From Sphingobacteriales bacterium (GTDB lineage Bacteria > Bacteroidota > Bacteroidia > Sphingobacteriales > Sphingobacteriaceae): a DNA stretch of 64,000 nucleotides. The position numbers and the translations under genes were made by a program. The stretch covers positions 62,001 through 126,000 of the forward strand of contig JANXOD010000020.1 of assembly GCA_025353765.1 (NCBI GenBank). Direction: 5' to 3'. Below the pieces are notes generated by a model. That model worked only from the letters and a program-made list of their open reading frames with translations, was not told where the DNA came from and searched no databases. This document shows, piece after piece, positions 43,732 to 52,652 of the stretch. The stretch's first letter is position 1; each line of letters begins with the position of its first letter.

Positions 43732-44849
43732 TTGTCCCAAATAACTTTATTCACAATAGGTACATAGCTTTTTATGATCCTTATCACACGATCAGAAGTA
43801 TTTGTAATTTCATATTCGAATGGAAGAATAGTGTCTTTATTAATTGCAGTACCTTTGGCAATTTCTATCGCATTTAGTATCTCATTTTTTGTTATCCCAC
43901 CAAGAACGATGGTACCGACATCAATTGCTTCAGGTCTTTCTGTACTTGTGCGTATACTTATAGCAGGAAATCGCATCATTGCTGACTCTTCACTAATCGT
44001 TCCACTATCAGACAAAACCATGTATGCATTTTTCTGAAGACTTACATAATCAAAGAATCCCAATGGATCAATATTCCTAATTAGGGGATGAAACTTAACC
44101 TGATTTTCGGTGATACGCTTTTTAGTACGAGGGTGTGTAGTAAAAATAAGGGATAATTGATACTTTTCCGCCACAGCATTCAAGGATTCCACTAATAAAT
44201 TGAAATTATTTTTCAAATCAATATTTTCTTCACGATGAGCACTCACAACAATATATTGATCTGTAATTAAATTCAAGGTTTCTAATATTTTGCTTTGAGA
44301 AATTTGCTCATTATACTTTGTAAGAACTTCCTTAAGCGGAGAACCTGTAACAAAAACGTGATCCTTTCTAAACCCTTCACTTAATAAATATCGGCGGCTA
44401 TGCTCTGTATAAGTAAGGTTTATATCACTTATGTGATCGGAGATTTTTCGATTTATTTCTTCAGGTACATTTTGATCAAAACATCTATTTCCAGCTTCCA
44501 TGTGAAAAATAGGAATTTTTAAACGTTTAGCTGCAATAGTACATAATACACTATTTGTATCTCCCAAAACAAGTAACGCATCAGGTTTAACTTCATTAAA
44601 AACCTCATACGATCGGGCAATAACATTACCAATAGTTTCACCAAGGTGACTTCCTGCAACGTTAAGGAAATAATCAGGTTTGCGAAGTCCTAAATCTTCA
44701 AAAAAGATTTCATTTAATGAATAATCATAATTTTGACCTGTATGAACCAATGTATGTTCAAAAAAAATATCGCATTTTTTAATGCATTCAGATAGTCTGA
44801 TAATTTCAGGCCGTGTACCGACAACGGTTACAACATTCAATTTTTTCAT
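43728..44849 (-). CDS. fnlC: UDP-GlcNAc 2-epimerase family enzyme (FnlC/WbvD type)
   Basis: The 373-residue protein is a WecB-fold non-hydrolysing 2-epimerase: VGTRPEIIRLSECI at 10-23, HTGQNYDYSLNEIFF, LVLGDTNSVL, HMEAGNRCFDQNVPEEINRKISDH split over about 117-140, VSAHREENID, and SDSGTISEE. All family catalytic regions are intact. In isolation it might be read as UDP-ManNAc-forming WecB. Its place between FnlA-like and RmlD-like genes points to the last step of UDP-L-FucNAc or UDP-L-QuiNAc synthesis. It starts three bases after the fnlA stop. It could also serve the diacetamido uronic acid branch, which lacks its own 2-epimerase here. Confidence 0.88.
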   Translation of the reverse strand: MKKLNVVTVVGTRPEIIRLSECIKKCDIFFEHTLVHTGQNYDYSLNEIFFEDLGLRKPDYFLNVAGSHLGETIGNVIARSYEVFNEVKPDALLVLGDTNSVLCTIAAKRLKIPIFHMEAGNRCFDQNVPEEINRKISDHISDINLTYTEHSRRYLLSEGFRKDHVFVTGSPLKEVLTKYNEQISQSKILETLNLITDQYIVVSAHREENIDLKNNFNLLVESLNAVAEKYQLSLIFTTHPRTKKRITENQVKFHPLIRNIDPLGFFDYVSLQKNAYMVLSDSGTISEESAMMRFPAISIRTSTERPEAIDVGTIVLGGITKNEILNAIEIAKGTAINKDTILPFEYEITNTSDRVIRIIKSYVPIVNKVIWDK

Positions 44850-44852
44850 ATA

Positions 44853-45857
44853 TTAAGCTTTTAACTCAGACTGGATATAATCTAATTTCAATAATAGGGC
44901 TTCCAATTCATTATTGCTTAAGCGATAGGTATTATGAGAATGATAATCTTCCATACTCTCGATAGTTTGGTCCCCTTCAGAGAAATACTGACTATAGTTT
45001 AAATCGCGATCATCAGGAATTATGCGATAATAATTAGAAAGATCTTCCGCTTTTGTAAACTCTTCACGAGTTAATAACGTTTCATACAATTTTTCACCAT
45101 GTCTTGTACCAATATTCTTAACATTATTTTTGCTTTTAAAAATTTTTAAAAGTACTTCTGTGAGTTGTTTAATGGTAGAAGCTGGAGCTTTTTGAACAAA
45201 AATTTCACCAGATTTCCCATTATTAAATGCAAATAAAACCAATTCAACAGCATCCTCTAATGACATCATAAAACGGGTCATATTAGGATCTGTAATAGTA
45301 ATATCCTGTCCTTTTTTGATTTGAGATACAAATAAAGGAATTACTGAACCTCTGCTTGCCATAACATTACCATAGCGAGTGCAAGTAATAATAGTCTCTG
45401 TGGTAATGCGTGACTTTGCGACCGCTACTTTTTCCATCATGGATTTTGATATACCCATTGCATTAATTGGATAAACTGCTTTATCAGTACTTAAACAAAT
45501 AACCTTTTTAACTTTATGTTGAATTGCTTTATTTAAAACATTATCTGTACCCAATACATTAGTCTTTACTGCCTCCAATGGATAAAATTCGCACGATGGG
45601 ACTTGTTTTAGTGCAGCGGCATGAAATACATAATCTGCTCCAGCCATTGCATAATCAAGACTATCTGCATCTCTTACATCTCCAATTATGAATTTTACTT
45701 TATCGTTTTTCAGGACATTACGCATATCATCCTGTTTTTTTTCGTCCCGACTAAAAATTCGGATTTCCTTTATTGGACTATCCAGAAATTTTTTTAGAAC
45801 GGCATTTCCGAATGAGCCCGTTCCTCCGGTTATTAAGAGGGTTTTATTTTTAAACAT
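44853..45857 (-). CDS. fnlA: UDP-GlcNAc 4,6-dehydratase/5-epimerase (FnlA/CapE/WbvB type)
   Basis: The 334-residue soluble SDR converts UDP-GlcNAc to UDP-4-keto-6-deoxy-L-arabino-HexNAc. The Rossmann motif is TGGTGSFGNAVL at 10-21, and CLSTDKAVYPINAMGISKS shows the CapE-style active site with methionine at the usual tyrosine position. The C-terminal GTRHGEKLYETLL is a strong family signature. Downstream genes supply a ketoreductase, a 2-epimerase and a transferase for the resulting L-sugar. It overlaps the preceding transferase gene by eight bases. Confidence 0.93.
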   Translation of the reverse strand: MFKNKTLLITGGTGSFGNAVLKKFLDSPIKEIRIFSRDEKKQDDMRNVLKNDKVKFIIGDVRDADSLDYAMAGADYVFHAAALKQVPSCEFYPLEAVKTNVLGTDNVLNKAIQHKVKKVICLSTDKAVYPINAMGISKSMMEKVAVAKSRITTETIITCTRYGNVMASRGSVIPLFVSQIKKGQDITITDPNMTRFMMSLEDAVELVLFAFNNGKSGEIFVQKAPASTIKQLTEVLLKIFKSKNNVKNIGTRHGEKLYETLLTREEFTKAEDLSNYYRIIPDDRDLNYSQYFSEGDQTIESMEDYHSHNTYRLSNNELEALLLKLDYIQSELKA

Positions 45858-47004
45858 CTTTATAAATTATCTTCTTTATTAAATCAAATATTTGGGACCA
45901 AGAGTCTTTATTGCGAGACTCTATAGGTAAAATTTTATTATTTTCTTTCTTAATCAGGGAAACCTGGATACATTTTTCTGCCCAAAGAACTTCATTTTTG
46001 CTATCCAGAAACTCAACTTCACTATAACCAGTTAATGTTTCATGAGCATATTGCTCATCTGCGCAAATAATAAATTTATTTAAAGAAGCAGCTTCCACTA
46101 ATGGCAAACCGAATGTTTCAATCATACTTGGAAAAACTACTACGTTAGCTTCTAAATATCTTTGTAAGATATCTGTTTTACTTATATATCCTGTAAGAAT
46201 TATATTTTCCTTCAAGTCATTATATTCCTTTTGTAAGTTCAAGGAACTTATATCTTCTTCTGAAAGTGTTAAAATAAGCTGTACTTTTTTAAAAAATTCT
46301 AAATTTATGTTTCTCAGGCTAGACAGCATATTTAAAAGTAACTTGTGATTTTTATAGAGAAAGCCTGTCGCTGGGAAAAAAAGGTTATATTGATCTTGAT
46401 CTATGATTGATTTATATTCAATTGAAAAAGGCTTTACGGTAGGTGCAATTGCATCAATCTTTTCCTGTTTAACCTTGAATTTTTTTGAAAAAGCTTTTTT
46501 TATCCAGTTACCCTGGACAATAAATCTTGTATTTTGATTGATAAGAGCTTTAATAAATATTGGATATATTTTTGTATAAAACCAAAGGGTCCTTTCTGAT
46601 TTTTTAAAAGGATTCCAGGGATAAGGTAATAAACAAAAAGGATTATGGTAATAGATCAATTGTGGACAAGCGGATTTATATACAACTCCAGTATTCTGAA
46701 AAGACATGATAAGGTCTGGATATAGATTATTTTTATTCAAAAAACGGTTTAATCCAAAATAATCCCATTGAATTCTTTGAATGTAGTTCTTTTTCCCCAA
46801 GTTGAAAATCTTGATATTGCTCAAATTATTAATCTCAAAATCTACTGCGGTAAAAAAAACAAAATTATATTCATTGCCAATATTCTGACTTAAAATAGCT
46901 GTAATAAATTCATTAATAATTGTTACCGCACCACCATTTACTGCAGCTGTTGAATTTACCACAATGGTTTTTCTATGCTGTATTTCTTCAGATAAATTTT
47001 GCAT
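45850..47004 (-). CDS. Glycosyltransferase family 4 (GT-B)
   Basis: The 384-residue protein has an N-terminal acceptor domain (VVNSTAAVNGGAVTIINEF) and a C-terminal Glycos_transf_1 domain with LFFPATGFLYKNHKLL near 200, ILTGYISKTDILQRY and the donor motif SMIETFGLPLVEAASLN near 300. The E-x-F-G-L-P-x-x-E pattern is the retaining GT4 nucleotide-sugar site. No transmembrane segment is evident. It sits between WbsX-like and fnlA genes and adds one residue to the lipid-linked repeat unit. Donor specificity is unknown. Confidence 0.87.
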   Translation of the reverse strand: MQNLSEEIQHRKTIVVNSTAAVNGGAVTIINEFITAILSQNIGNEYNFVFFTAVDFEINNLSNIKIFNLGKKNYIQRIQWDYFGLNRFLNKNNLYPDLIMSFQNTGVVYKSACPQLIYYHNPFCLLPYPWNPFKKSERTLWFYTKIYPIFIKALINQNTRFIVQGNWIKKAFSKKFKVKQEKIDAIAPTVKPFSIEYKSIIDQDQYNLFFPATGFLYKNHKLLLNMLSSLRNINLEFFKKVQLILTLSEEDISSLNLQKEYNDLKENIILTGYISKTDILQRYLEANVVVFPSMIETFGLPLVEAASLNKFIICADEQYAHETLTGYSEVEFLDSKNEVLWAEKCIQVSLIKKENNKILPIESRNKDSWSQIFDLIKKIIYKDV

Positions 47005-47014
47005 AGAATAAAAA

Positions 47015-48109
47015 TTAATTTGCTTTTTTGATGGAAAAATTGGCTAAAGCACTCTTTAAAGTATTTAAATATGATTTACCATATTTTGAATCTGGTTCTA
47101 TATAGTTTCCTTCGCCCCATTCATTCCAAGATTTTAAAAATATAATCTGATGTTCTAATGGCTTATTTTTAACAGATTCCAGCACGGTATTGATATGTTC
47201 TTTAAAAAGTTCTGGTGTAGAGCCATGATATAAATATCCCTTTTTAGCACTTCTTGGAGTATGATCCCAATTGGGTATAAGGGTAGGATATATATTCAAT
47301 CTTGAATCTTCCGGTTTTGTGAACAGTTTAATGATTTTTTTGTATGCTATGATATATGGTTTATTTAATAATTTATACTGAATAAGACTTAGTATATTTC
47401 GGTACAGAAACCTTTTATTGTGTAACCACTCTCCATTTCTTACAATATTAACTGCATTGAAACCTAAATCTAACATATCCTGAATTTCATCTGATCTATT
47501 AGCATGGCCAACAAAAAATATTCCTTTCAGATCTTCCTTTAAGGCTAGTTCTTGCCAAACAGCAATGAACTGCTGCTGCTTAGGTAGAGCTAATGGTTTA
47601 TAAATCAAAAAAATAGGCTTTCCTTCAACCCTTATATATCTCGAATCTTTAAAAGCAGCCAAATTTGCATAAAAATGATCTATAACATCCTTCTTCCCAG
47701 GGTACTTTTGCTCGATCAATAACTTATCTGATTTACCTTTTTCGCCCCAAACTTTAGCTTTCCATGATTCATTTGCCCATCCAAAACAAAAAGGGAAATT
47801 GGGTTCCCCAGATTCTAAAACGGCATTAATTGGTTTTTCCAACAGTCTTTTCCCATTTCCAAACCAATAATGCCAATAACAAAAGCCCTCAATTCCGTTA
47901 TCTTTCGCTAAATCAGCTTGAGATTTACGGACATCCGGTTCAAGAAGATTGTAATATCCCAAATCTCCTGGAACCTTAGGTTGTTCATGACCCTTGTATA
48001 ATGGCAAAGCATTTTTCACACTTGTCCACTCTGTAAAACCATCTCCCCACCATTCATTATTCTCATTAATTACATGGAATTGTGGTAAATAATAGGCAAT
48101 AATCCTCAT
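47015..48109 (-). CDS. WbsX-family glycosyltransferase-like protein
   Basis: The 364-residue protein opens MRIIAYYLPQFHVINENNEW followed by WGDGFTEW, the signature of the WbsX family. GFCYWHYWFGNGKRLLEKP, FCFGWANESW and the terminal FLKSWNEWGEGNYIEPD are also conserved. These proteins accompany O-antigen and capsule clusters and resemble glycoside-hydrolase-like barrels. They are annotated as glycosyltransferases or glycan-processing enzymes. It is coupled to the GT2 gene upstream by a four-base ATGA overlap. Which linkage it makes or trims cannot be read from sequence. Confidence 0.87.
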   Translation of the reverse strand: MRIIAYYLPQFHVINENNEWWGDGFTEWTSVKNALPLYKGHEQPKVPGDLGYYNLLEPDVRKSQADLAKDNGIEGFCYWHYWFGNGKRLLEKPINAVLESGEPNFPFCFGWANESWKAKVWGEKGKSDKLLIEQKYPGKKDVIDHFYANLAAFKDSRYIRVEGKPIFLIYKPLALPKQQQFIAVWQELALKEDLKGIFFVGHANRSDEIQDMLDLGFNAVNIVRNGEWLHNKRFLYRNILSLIQYKLLNKPYIIAYKKIIKLFTKPEDSRLNIYPTLIPNWDHTPRSAKKGYLYHGSTPELFKEHINTVLESVKNKPLEHQIIFLKSWNEWGEGNYIEPDSKYGKSYLNTLKSALANFSIKKAN

Positions 48110-48864
48110 ATTTTTTTTTGTAAAGAATAAAAGCGATTTTTGATTCCTTCAAAAACTCTGGAAATCAAAGCGCCCATACCTAAATATTTATAAATTAATT
48201 TCATCTGATCTCTTCGGAATGAATGATCTTGAGTATATGAACTCAGTCCTTGTGCATCATAAATCGAAATAATCTGATCAACATAGTTAAAATCCGTTAA
48301 AGGGAAAATGCGAATATTGTAGGCATAATCGGCCTGCATTTTATATTGTAAATCATAACTAAACTCTTTATATATATTTTTTGGATAGAAAAGAGTTTGG
48401 TGACAAAAATTAGTCTTAGAAAGACTATATTTAGAAAATATACCTCCTCTTTTAACTAGTTTATCCGAGTGCCCATATTTATATAAAGCATCCCCATAAT
48501 ATACTGCATTTCCTGATTTGATTTTATCACTTAGAAGAGACAACGTATCTTTTGAATAAAAGACATCACCTGCGTTAAGAAAGATCAAAAAATCGCCAGT
48601 AGCCAGTCTAAGTGATTTATTCATGGCATCATAAATCCCCTGATCTGCTTCATTGATAACTATCGTCTTTTCATTTTTTAATGTATTAATTAATTCAATT
48701 GTCCCATCCGTGGATAATCCATCAATAATAATATACTCAACCTGATCATACGATTGATATTGAACAGAATGAATAGTCTCTTCGATTTCATTAACAGAAT
48801 TATATACTACAGTAACCACACTAAATAGGGGTTTAACAGAATTTTCAAAATAAATTTTATTCAC
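48106..48864 (-). CDS. Glycosyltransferase family 2
   Basis: The 252-residue GT-A protein has VVTVVYNSVNEIEETIHSV at about 17-35, IDGLSTDGT, DQGIYDAMNKSL and a metal-binding LATGDFLIFLNAGDVFY region near 95. It belongs to the same WcaA-like subgroup as the gene at 24562. The start is GTG at 48864, which overlaps the wzy stop by eight bases. No in-frame ATG precedes the first conserved strand. It probably adds one sugar of the repeat unit on the cytoplasmic face. Confidence 0.87.
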   Translation of the reverse strand: MNKIYFENSVKPLFSVVTVVYNSVNEIEETIHSVQYQSYDQVEYIIIDGLSTDGTIELINTLKNEKTIVINEADQGIYDAMNKSLRLATGDFLIFLNAGDVFYSKDTLSLLSDKIKSGNAVYYGDALYKYGHSDKLVKRGGIFSKYSLSKTNFCHQTLFYPKNIYKEFSYDLQYKMQADYAYNIRIFPLTDFNYVDQIISIYDAQGLSSYTQDHSFRRDQMKLIYKYLGMGALISRVFEGIKNRFYSLQKKI

Positions 48865-50143
48865 TAAGTTGATTAATTTTATGAGTTAAAAGTGAATATG
48901 TTATAAGGATTAATATACATAAGAATAATATATTTACTATCGAATCAAATAAATAACCCATTGCTAATCGGGGATCAAATATAAAGGTGATTAAATTTAT
49001 GGTTAAGTATATTTTAACAATAGAGGATATTACTCCTTTAGGAAGTACATGATTAATTAAGTAAAACATAAAGCCCGTGAAGCTCCCTATTATAAATACA
49101 AAAGCTAATCCGCCCCACCCAAAATAAACGAGACCTAGCAATGAAGGGCTGCTAAGAGGCCCTGATGACAGGCCATATAATTTAGGATATAGAATCCATG
49201 TTAATTGATAACCAATAGGAGGTTGAATTCCTTCTCCTGACATAATACGTGCAGGACCCAGTAATCCATAGAAAAAATCGGTGAACCAGCCGTTTGTAAA
49301 AACCTGCTTCCATATGTCATTCGGTAAGGCCATCATATAATTATCCCCAGATAAAATCATTCTCGCACTAAAAAGCGAAAAACTATTCATTAACCCGAGG
49401 TCTCCGGATTGAAAACCAAAAGTAAATAGGGTTACAATTAAGAATACTCCAAAGTATTTATAATATTTTTTAAAAGAGGAGATATTTTGACGATAAAAAT
49501 AGCTGTAACCCCAAAATACAGTAATAAAAATAATAAACGAGGATCTGCTTCCGGTTAAAATTCCAGTAACCAGAAAAATAGCCAAAGAGATATAAGCGAT
49601 CATTTTAATGCTAAAACTCGGCCTTTTGTTCAGTAAGTAATAAATGTAGAATATACAATAAATTTTAAAAAATGGGATCATTCGTCCAATGAGGCCTAAT
49701 CCACCCGATCCTGTGAAGGTATCTAAACGGCTTTCCTGAAAAATAGGTATTCCTAATAAGGAATAAACGAGTAATGTACAAACGATATATAAAAATAAAA
49801 AAATCCAAAATAAGCAAAATGCTATTTTTTTTTCTCCTATAAGTGTCTTCTTTTGAGCCACTTTAGTATTAGGTTTAAAACCAAGTTTGAATCCAATCCA
49901 GAATATGATTTCAGCTAAAACAAAATATAAGAATATGTTTGTATCAATAGAGCCTGCCAGATATAAGAAAACAAATGCTGTAGCCATAAAAACATTTGTG
50001 ATCATAGCAATTCGCATTGGGTCAAACCAAGTATGTGTATATTGGGCTCCTATATACCAATAGAATAAACTACACAAAATCAAAGCGATTAGGTATAAGG
50101 GGATGTTCTCAAATATTAAATTTAGAAATTCTAGGTTTGTCAA
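48857..50143 (-). CDS. wzy: O-antigen/capsule repeat-unit polymerase (Wzy-like)
   Basis: The 428-residue integral membrane protein has at least ten hydrophobic helices. A large loop before the last helices (about 275-330) is rich in glycine, proline and aromatic residues and contains the short pattern SGEGIQPPIGYQL. This topology, with a big periplasmic loop and little conservation, is typical of Wzy polymerases that join repeat units at the periplasmic face. Wzx and Wzz genes nearby support the call. The start is TTG 50143 because an in-frame stop lies two codons upstream. Its base composition is among the most AT-rich in the locus. Confidence 0.8.
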   Translation of the reverse strand: MTNLEFLNLIFENIPLYLIALILCSLFYWYIGAQYTHTWFDPMRIAMITNVFMATAFVFLYLAGSIDTNIFLYFVLAEIIFWIGFKLGFKPNTKVAQKKTLIGEKKIAFCLFWIFLFLYIVCTLLVYSLLGIPIFQESRLDTFTGSGGLGLIGRMIPFFKIYCIFYIYYLLNKRPSFSIKMIAYISLAIFLVTGILTGSRSSFIIFITVFWGYSYFYRQNISSFKKYYKYFGVFLIVTLFTFGFQSGDLGLMNSFSLFSARMILSGDNYMMALPNDIWKQVFTNGWFTDFFYGLLGPARIMSGEGIQPPIGYQLTWILYPKLYGLSSGPLSSPSLLGLVYFGWGGLAFVFIIGSFTGFMFYLINHVLPKGVISSIVKIYLTINLITFIFDPRLAMGYLFDSIVNILFLCILILITYSLLTHKINQLSE

Positions 50144-50264
50144 AGTTTAAATATTCTAAAAGTATATGATCTTTCAATCTTCAAAATCACTCATATCTCT
50201 ATATCTTCGGTTTTATGCCTCATTATTTTCCCTAATAAAATTAGCATATAACAACACAGAACAG

Positions 50265-50326
50265 TTGCTTTGAAAAGCAATTAACTATGGAGATTCTCAA
50301 TATCAGTAAAAGTGAGAATTAATCTC
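50265..50326. promoter_or_regulatory. Two hairpins in the fkbM-wzy gap
   Basis: TTGCTTT (50265-50271) and AAAGCAA (50274-50280) form a perfect 7-bp stem with a 2-base loop. GAGATTCTCA (50290-50299) pairs with TGAGA (50313-50317) and ATCTC (50322-50326) across a 4-base bulge. Both lie in the longest gap (187 bp) between intact genes of the locus. No U-tract follows, so termination is not indicated. They may set message stability between fkbM and wzy. Confidence 0.3.
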
Positions 50327-50330
50327 ATTC

Positions 50331-51032
50331 TTATTTGTTCCAAACATCTTGGTCAATAAATACTGAATTTATATTTGTATCTGCATATAAATAATATCCT
50401 AACCCTTCAATATAATTGATATAGTCTGTTAGTTTTTTACCCCTTCCAGAAGATGAGTACATAGCAGTTTCAGCACAAATTATTAAGGGCTTACTTTTTG
50501 AAAAATCGGTAGATTTTATAATGTCCACATCTAAACCCTCTACATCAATGGTAAGTAGTGTAGGGAAAATACCGTTACAAAATTCATCAATAGTCTCATT
50601 TAAAGTTTTTACTTCTATATCCACTATTTTTGAAATATGAAATCCATTTTTTTCTTGGGCTTCTGCCTCAGACTGAGAAAAGGTACTTAGAGTATTATCA
50701 TCTAGTATGTAAAAAGGTATCTTTCCTGACTGTACACCAATGCCTATATTTAAATTTTTATCTCTTGGTCTTGCTCTTTTAAATAAGTCAATAAGTATTG
50801 GATTGGCTTCGATATTAATACCATTTAATCCCTTTTCATAAAAAATAGCCGTATTACTAAGACTAAATGGATGATTTGCGCCAATATCTATATAGGAAGG
50901 GTTGTACTTCTTTATTAAATTTAATAGATATTGAATTATTAAATCTTCTCCACTTTGAGAATAGGATTTTATCTTATATCTATCTAATAAATGAAAGTAT
51001 TTTAAAAGAAATTTTAATTGGGATTTTATCAT
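50331..51032 (-). CDS. FkbM family methyltransferase
   Basis: The 233-residue class I methyltransferase has the FkbM pattern: YSQSGEDLIIQYLL at about 24-37, SYIDIGANHPFSLSNT as motif I, GINIEANPILI as the adenine-binding acid region, TLNETIDEF and LLTIDVEGLDVDII. FkbM proteins O-methylate sugars or polyketides, and in capsule clusters they usually methylate a glycan hydroxyl. A 187-bp gap separates its end from wzy, and 36 bp separates its start from wzx. It is AT-rich like its neighbours. The target sugar is unknown. Confidence 0.88.
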   Translation of the reverse strand: MIKSQLKFLLKYFHLLDRYKIKSYSQSGEDLIIQYLLNLIKKYNPSYIDIGANHPFSLSNTAIFYEKGLNGINIEANPILIDLFKRARPRDKNLNIGIGVQSGKIPFYILDDNTLSTFSQSEAEAQEKNGFHISKIVDIEVKTLNETIDEFCNGIFPTLLTIDVEGLDVDIIKSTDFSKSKPLIICAETAMYSSSGRGKKLTDYINYIEGLGYYLYADTNINSVFIDQDVWNK

Positions 51033-51068
51033 TGTAGCTAACTGAATTGTAATGTATTTGATTAATAA

Positions 51069-52562
51069 TTATTTGCAATAATCTATTATTACTTTCCTTA
51101 TAGGATGTTTATATATAAAAAAAGCTAATAATATCATATATACGATTACTGAAATTAAATATAATGGCAGATTAATTGCAACAAAATTAATTGCAATGAT
51201 ATATTCGGTAAAAGTGGTAATTAAGCTAAGTAATAGAAATTTTTTAAATGGGTAATCTAACAAGATATTTAAATTAATATCATTCTCTGTATTGTATTTA
51301 TAGATAACAAGCATACTGCAAATTGAAAGTGATATAACCCAACCCAAAATTATTAATCTAGGCTCAAATACGTGTGCAAAAGTAAAACACAACAGCAAAT
51401 TTAAAAGTCCCATACTTATATGCGATACTGTATTCCACTTCATATTTCCACTGCCTAAATTAGAGAAGTAAGCTGGTCCTGATAATGTATTAATAAACCA
51501 GCCTATATTAATAGCAAATAAAAAAAATAGAAAATTCACGTTAATGTATCCAAACCACCATTTTGAAAACAGAGGCCCTAATGCAAATACAGGTAAAAAA
51601 AGTAGTAAACAAATTAAAAATACGTATTGAAATGATGTTTTGTATAATGAAGATATCTGACTTGGGTCTTTTTCTTTTAGATTAGCAATGAAAGGGACTA
51701 TAGTTTGATTGATTCCAATTACTATGTTTCTAATTTGCATAATTAACTTGCTAACTAATTCATATAAACCCGTTAGCTCCATTCCGCCAAATCTTGCAAG
51801 AATGAACTTTGTGATTGGATCATTTAATAGGGAGAAAATGGCTATTAATTGGAAATTAACATTATAATTTAAGGTCTCTTTAAATATGGTTTTATTCCAC
51901 TTAAAATGTATTAAAGGGAAAAAGGGTAATGCTTTTCGTAAAAAAAACCAACTGGATATCATTCCTACTGAACTTGATATTAGATAGCTATAACCAAGTC
52001 CTCTAAGCCCCATGATAGGTATCAATGTATAGCTACATATTAATAAAGTAAGTGTAATTGCTATATTAATCCAGGACTTTAAAGCTATCTTGTTAAGTCC
52101 TTCTAGTGCAGCCTGAAAAGAGCTTGAAATAACAGAACAATAAAATGTAAAAATGCATATCGGAAGAACAGATAATGCCAATTTAAGCTCTTCTTTTTTC
52201 GGAATAAAAAAATGAATACATGAAACAAATGCGAAATAGCCAAAAGCCCCTAGAATAAGACAAAATATGGCTATGGTTATTATAGTAGTCTCAATTAATG
52301 AACTAAGTTTTGAATAGTCATGTAATGCAGCGTATTTTGCTACGTACTTCACTAAACTGCCAGAAAAGCCATAGTTAAGAATGGCGAGAGAGCTTATTGA
52401 AGTTGATATTATTGCCCAAATCCCCAACTGGCTTACCCCTAAAGAATTTAGAATAAACTTATATAAAAAGAAGAGGGATATTGAGGAAATTAATATCTGT
52501 GTTAAAGAGACAACAACATTATTCCGAAACTTTTTTTTGGTAAAGTGGTTATCTAAAATCAT
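51069..52562 (-). CDS. wzx: Lipid-linked repeat-unit flippase (Wzx-like)
   Basis: The 497-residue protein has about twelve to fourteen transmembrane helices in the MATE/PST arrangement. The N-terminus carries the conserved LGVSQLGIWAIISTSISSLA stretch near 40. Wzx flips the undecaprenyl-diphosphate-linked repeat unit to the periplasmic face for Wzy. Paired helix bundles are separated by short loops and there are no soluble domains. It lies between the chain-length regulator and FkbM genes. Strong AT bias and lysine/isoleucine richness fit a locus that varies between strains. Confidence 0.9.
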   Translation of the reverse strand: MILDNHFTKKKFRNNVVVSLTQILISSISLFFLYKFILNSLGVSQLGIWAIISTSISSLAILNYGFSGSLVKYVAKYAALHDYSKLSSLIETTIITIAIFCLILGAFGYFAFVSCIHFFIPKKEELKLALSVLPICIFTFYCSVISSSFQAALEGLNKIALKSWINIAITLTLLICSYTLIPIMGLRGLGYSYLISSSVGMISSWFFLRKALPFFPLIHFKWNKTIFKETLNYNVNFQLIAIFSLLNDPITKFILARFGGMELTGLYELVSKLIMQIRNIVIGINQTIVPFIANLKEKDPSQISSLYKTSFQYVFLICLLLFLPVFALGPLFSKWWFGYINVNFLFFLFAINIGWFINTLSGPAYFSNLGSGNMKWNTVSHISMGLLNLLLCFTFAHVFEPRLIILGWVISLSICSMLVIYKYNTENDINLNILLDYPFKKFLLLSLITTFTEYIIAINFVAINLPLYLISVIVYMILLAFFIYKHPIRKVIIDYCK

Positions 52563-52652
52563 TATAAATTATTAATTGAAAGCTATTGGTAGTGGTTAAT
52601 AAATGGCTTATAATCCCCTACAGTTACAAAATCTATTACAATGAGCCCTCAT

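Noticed and set aside
42871-45857. Straight assignment of UDP-L-FucNAc synthesis from gene order
   Set aside because: The middle enzyme lacks the C3-epimerising cupin domain, so the L-QuiNAc route fits better.
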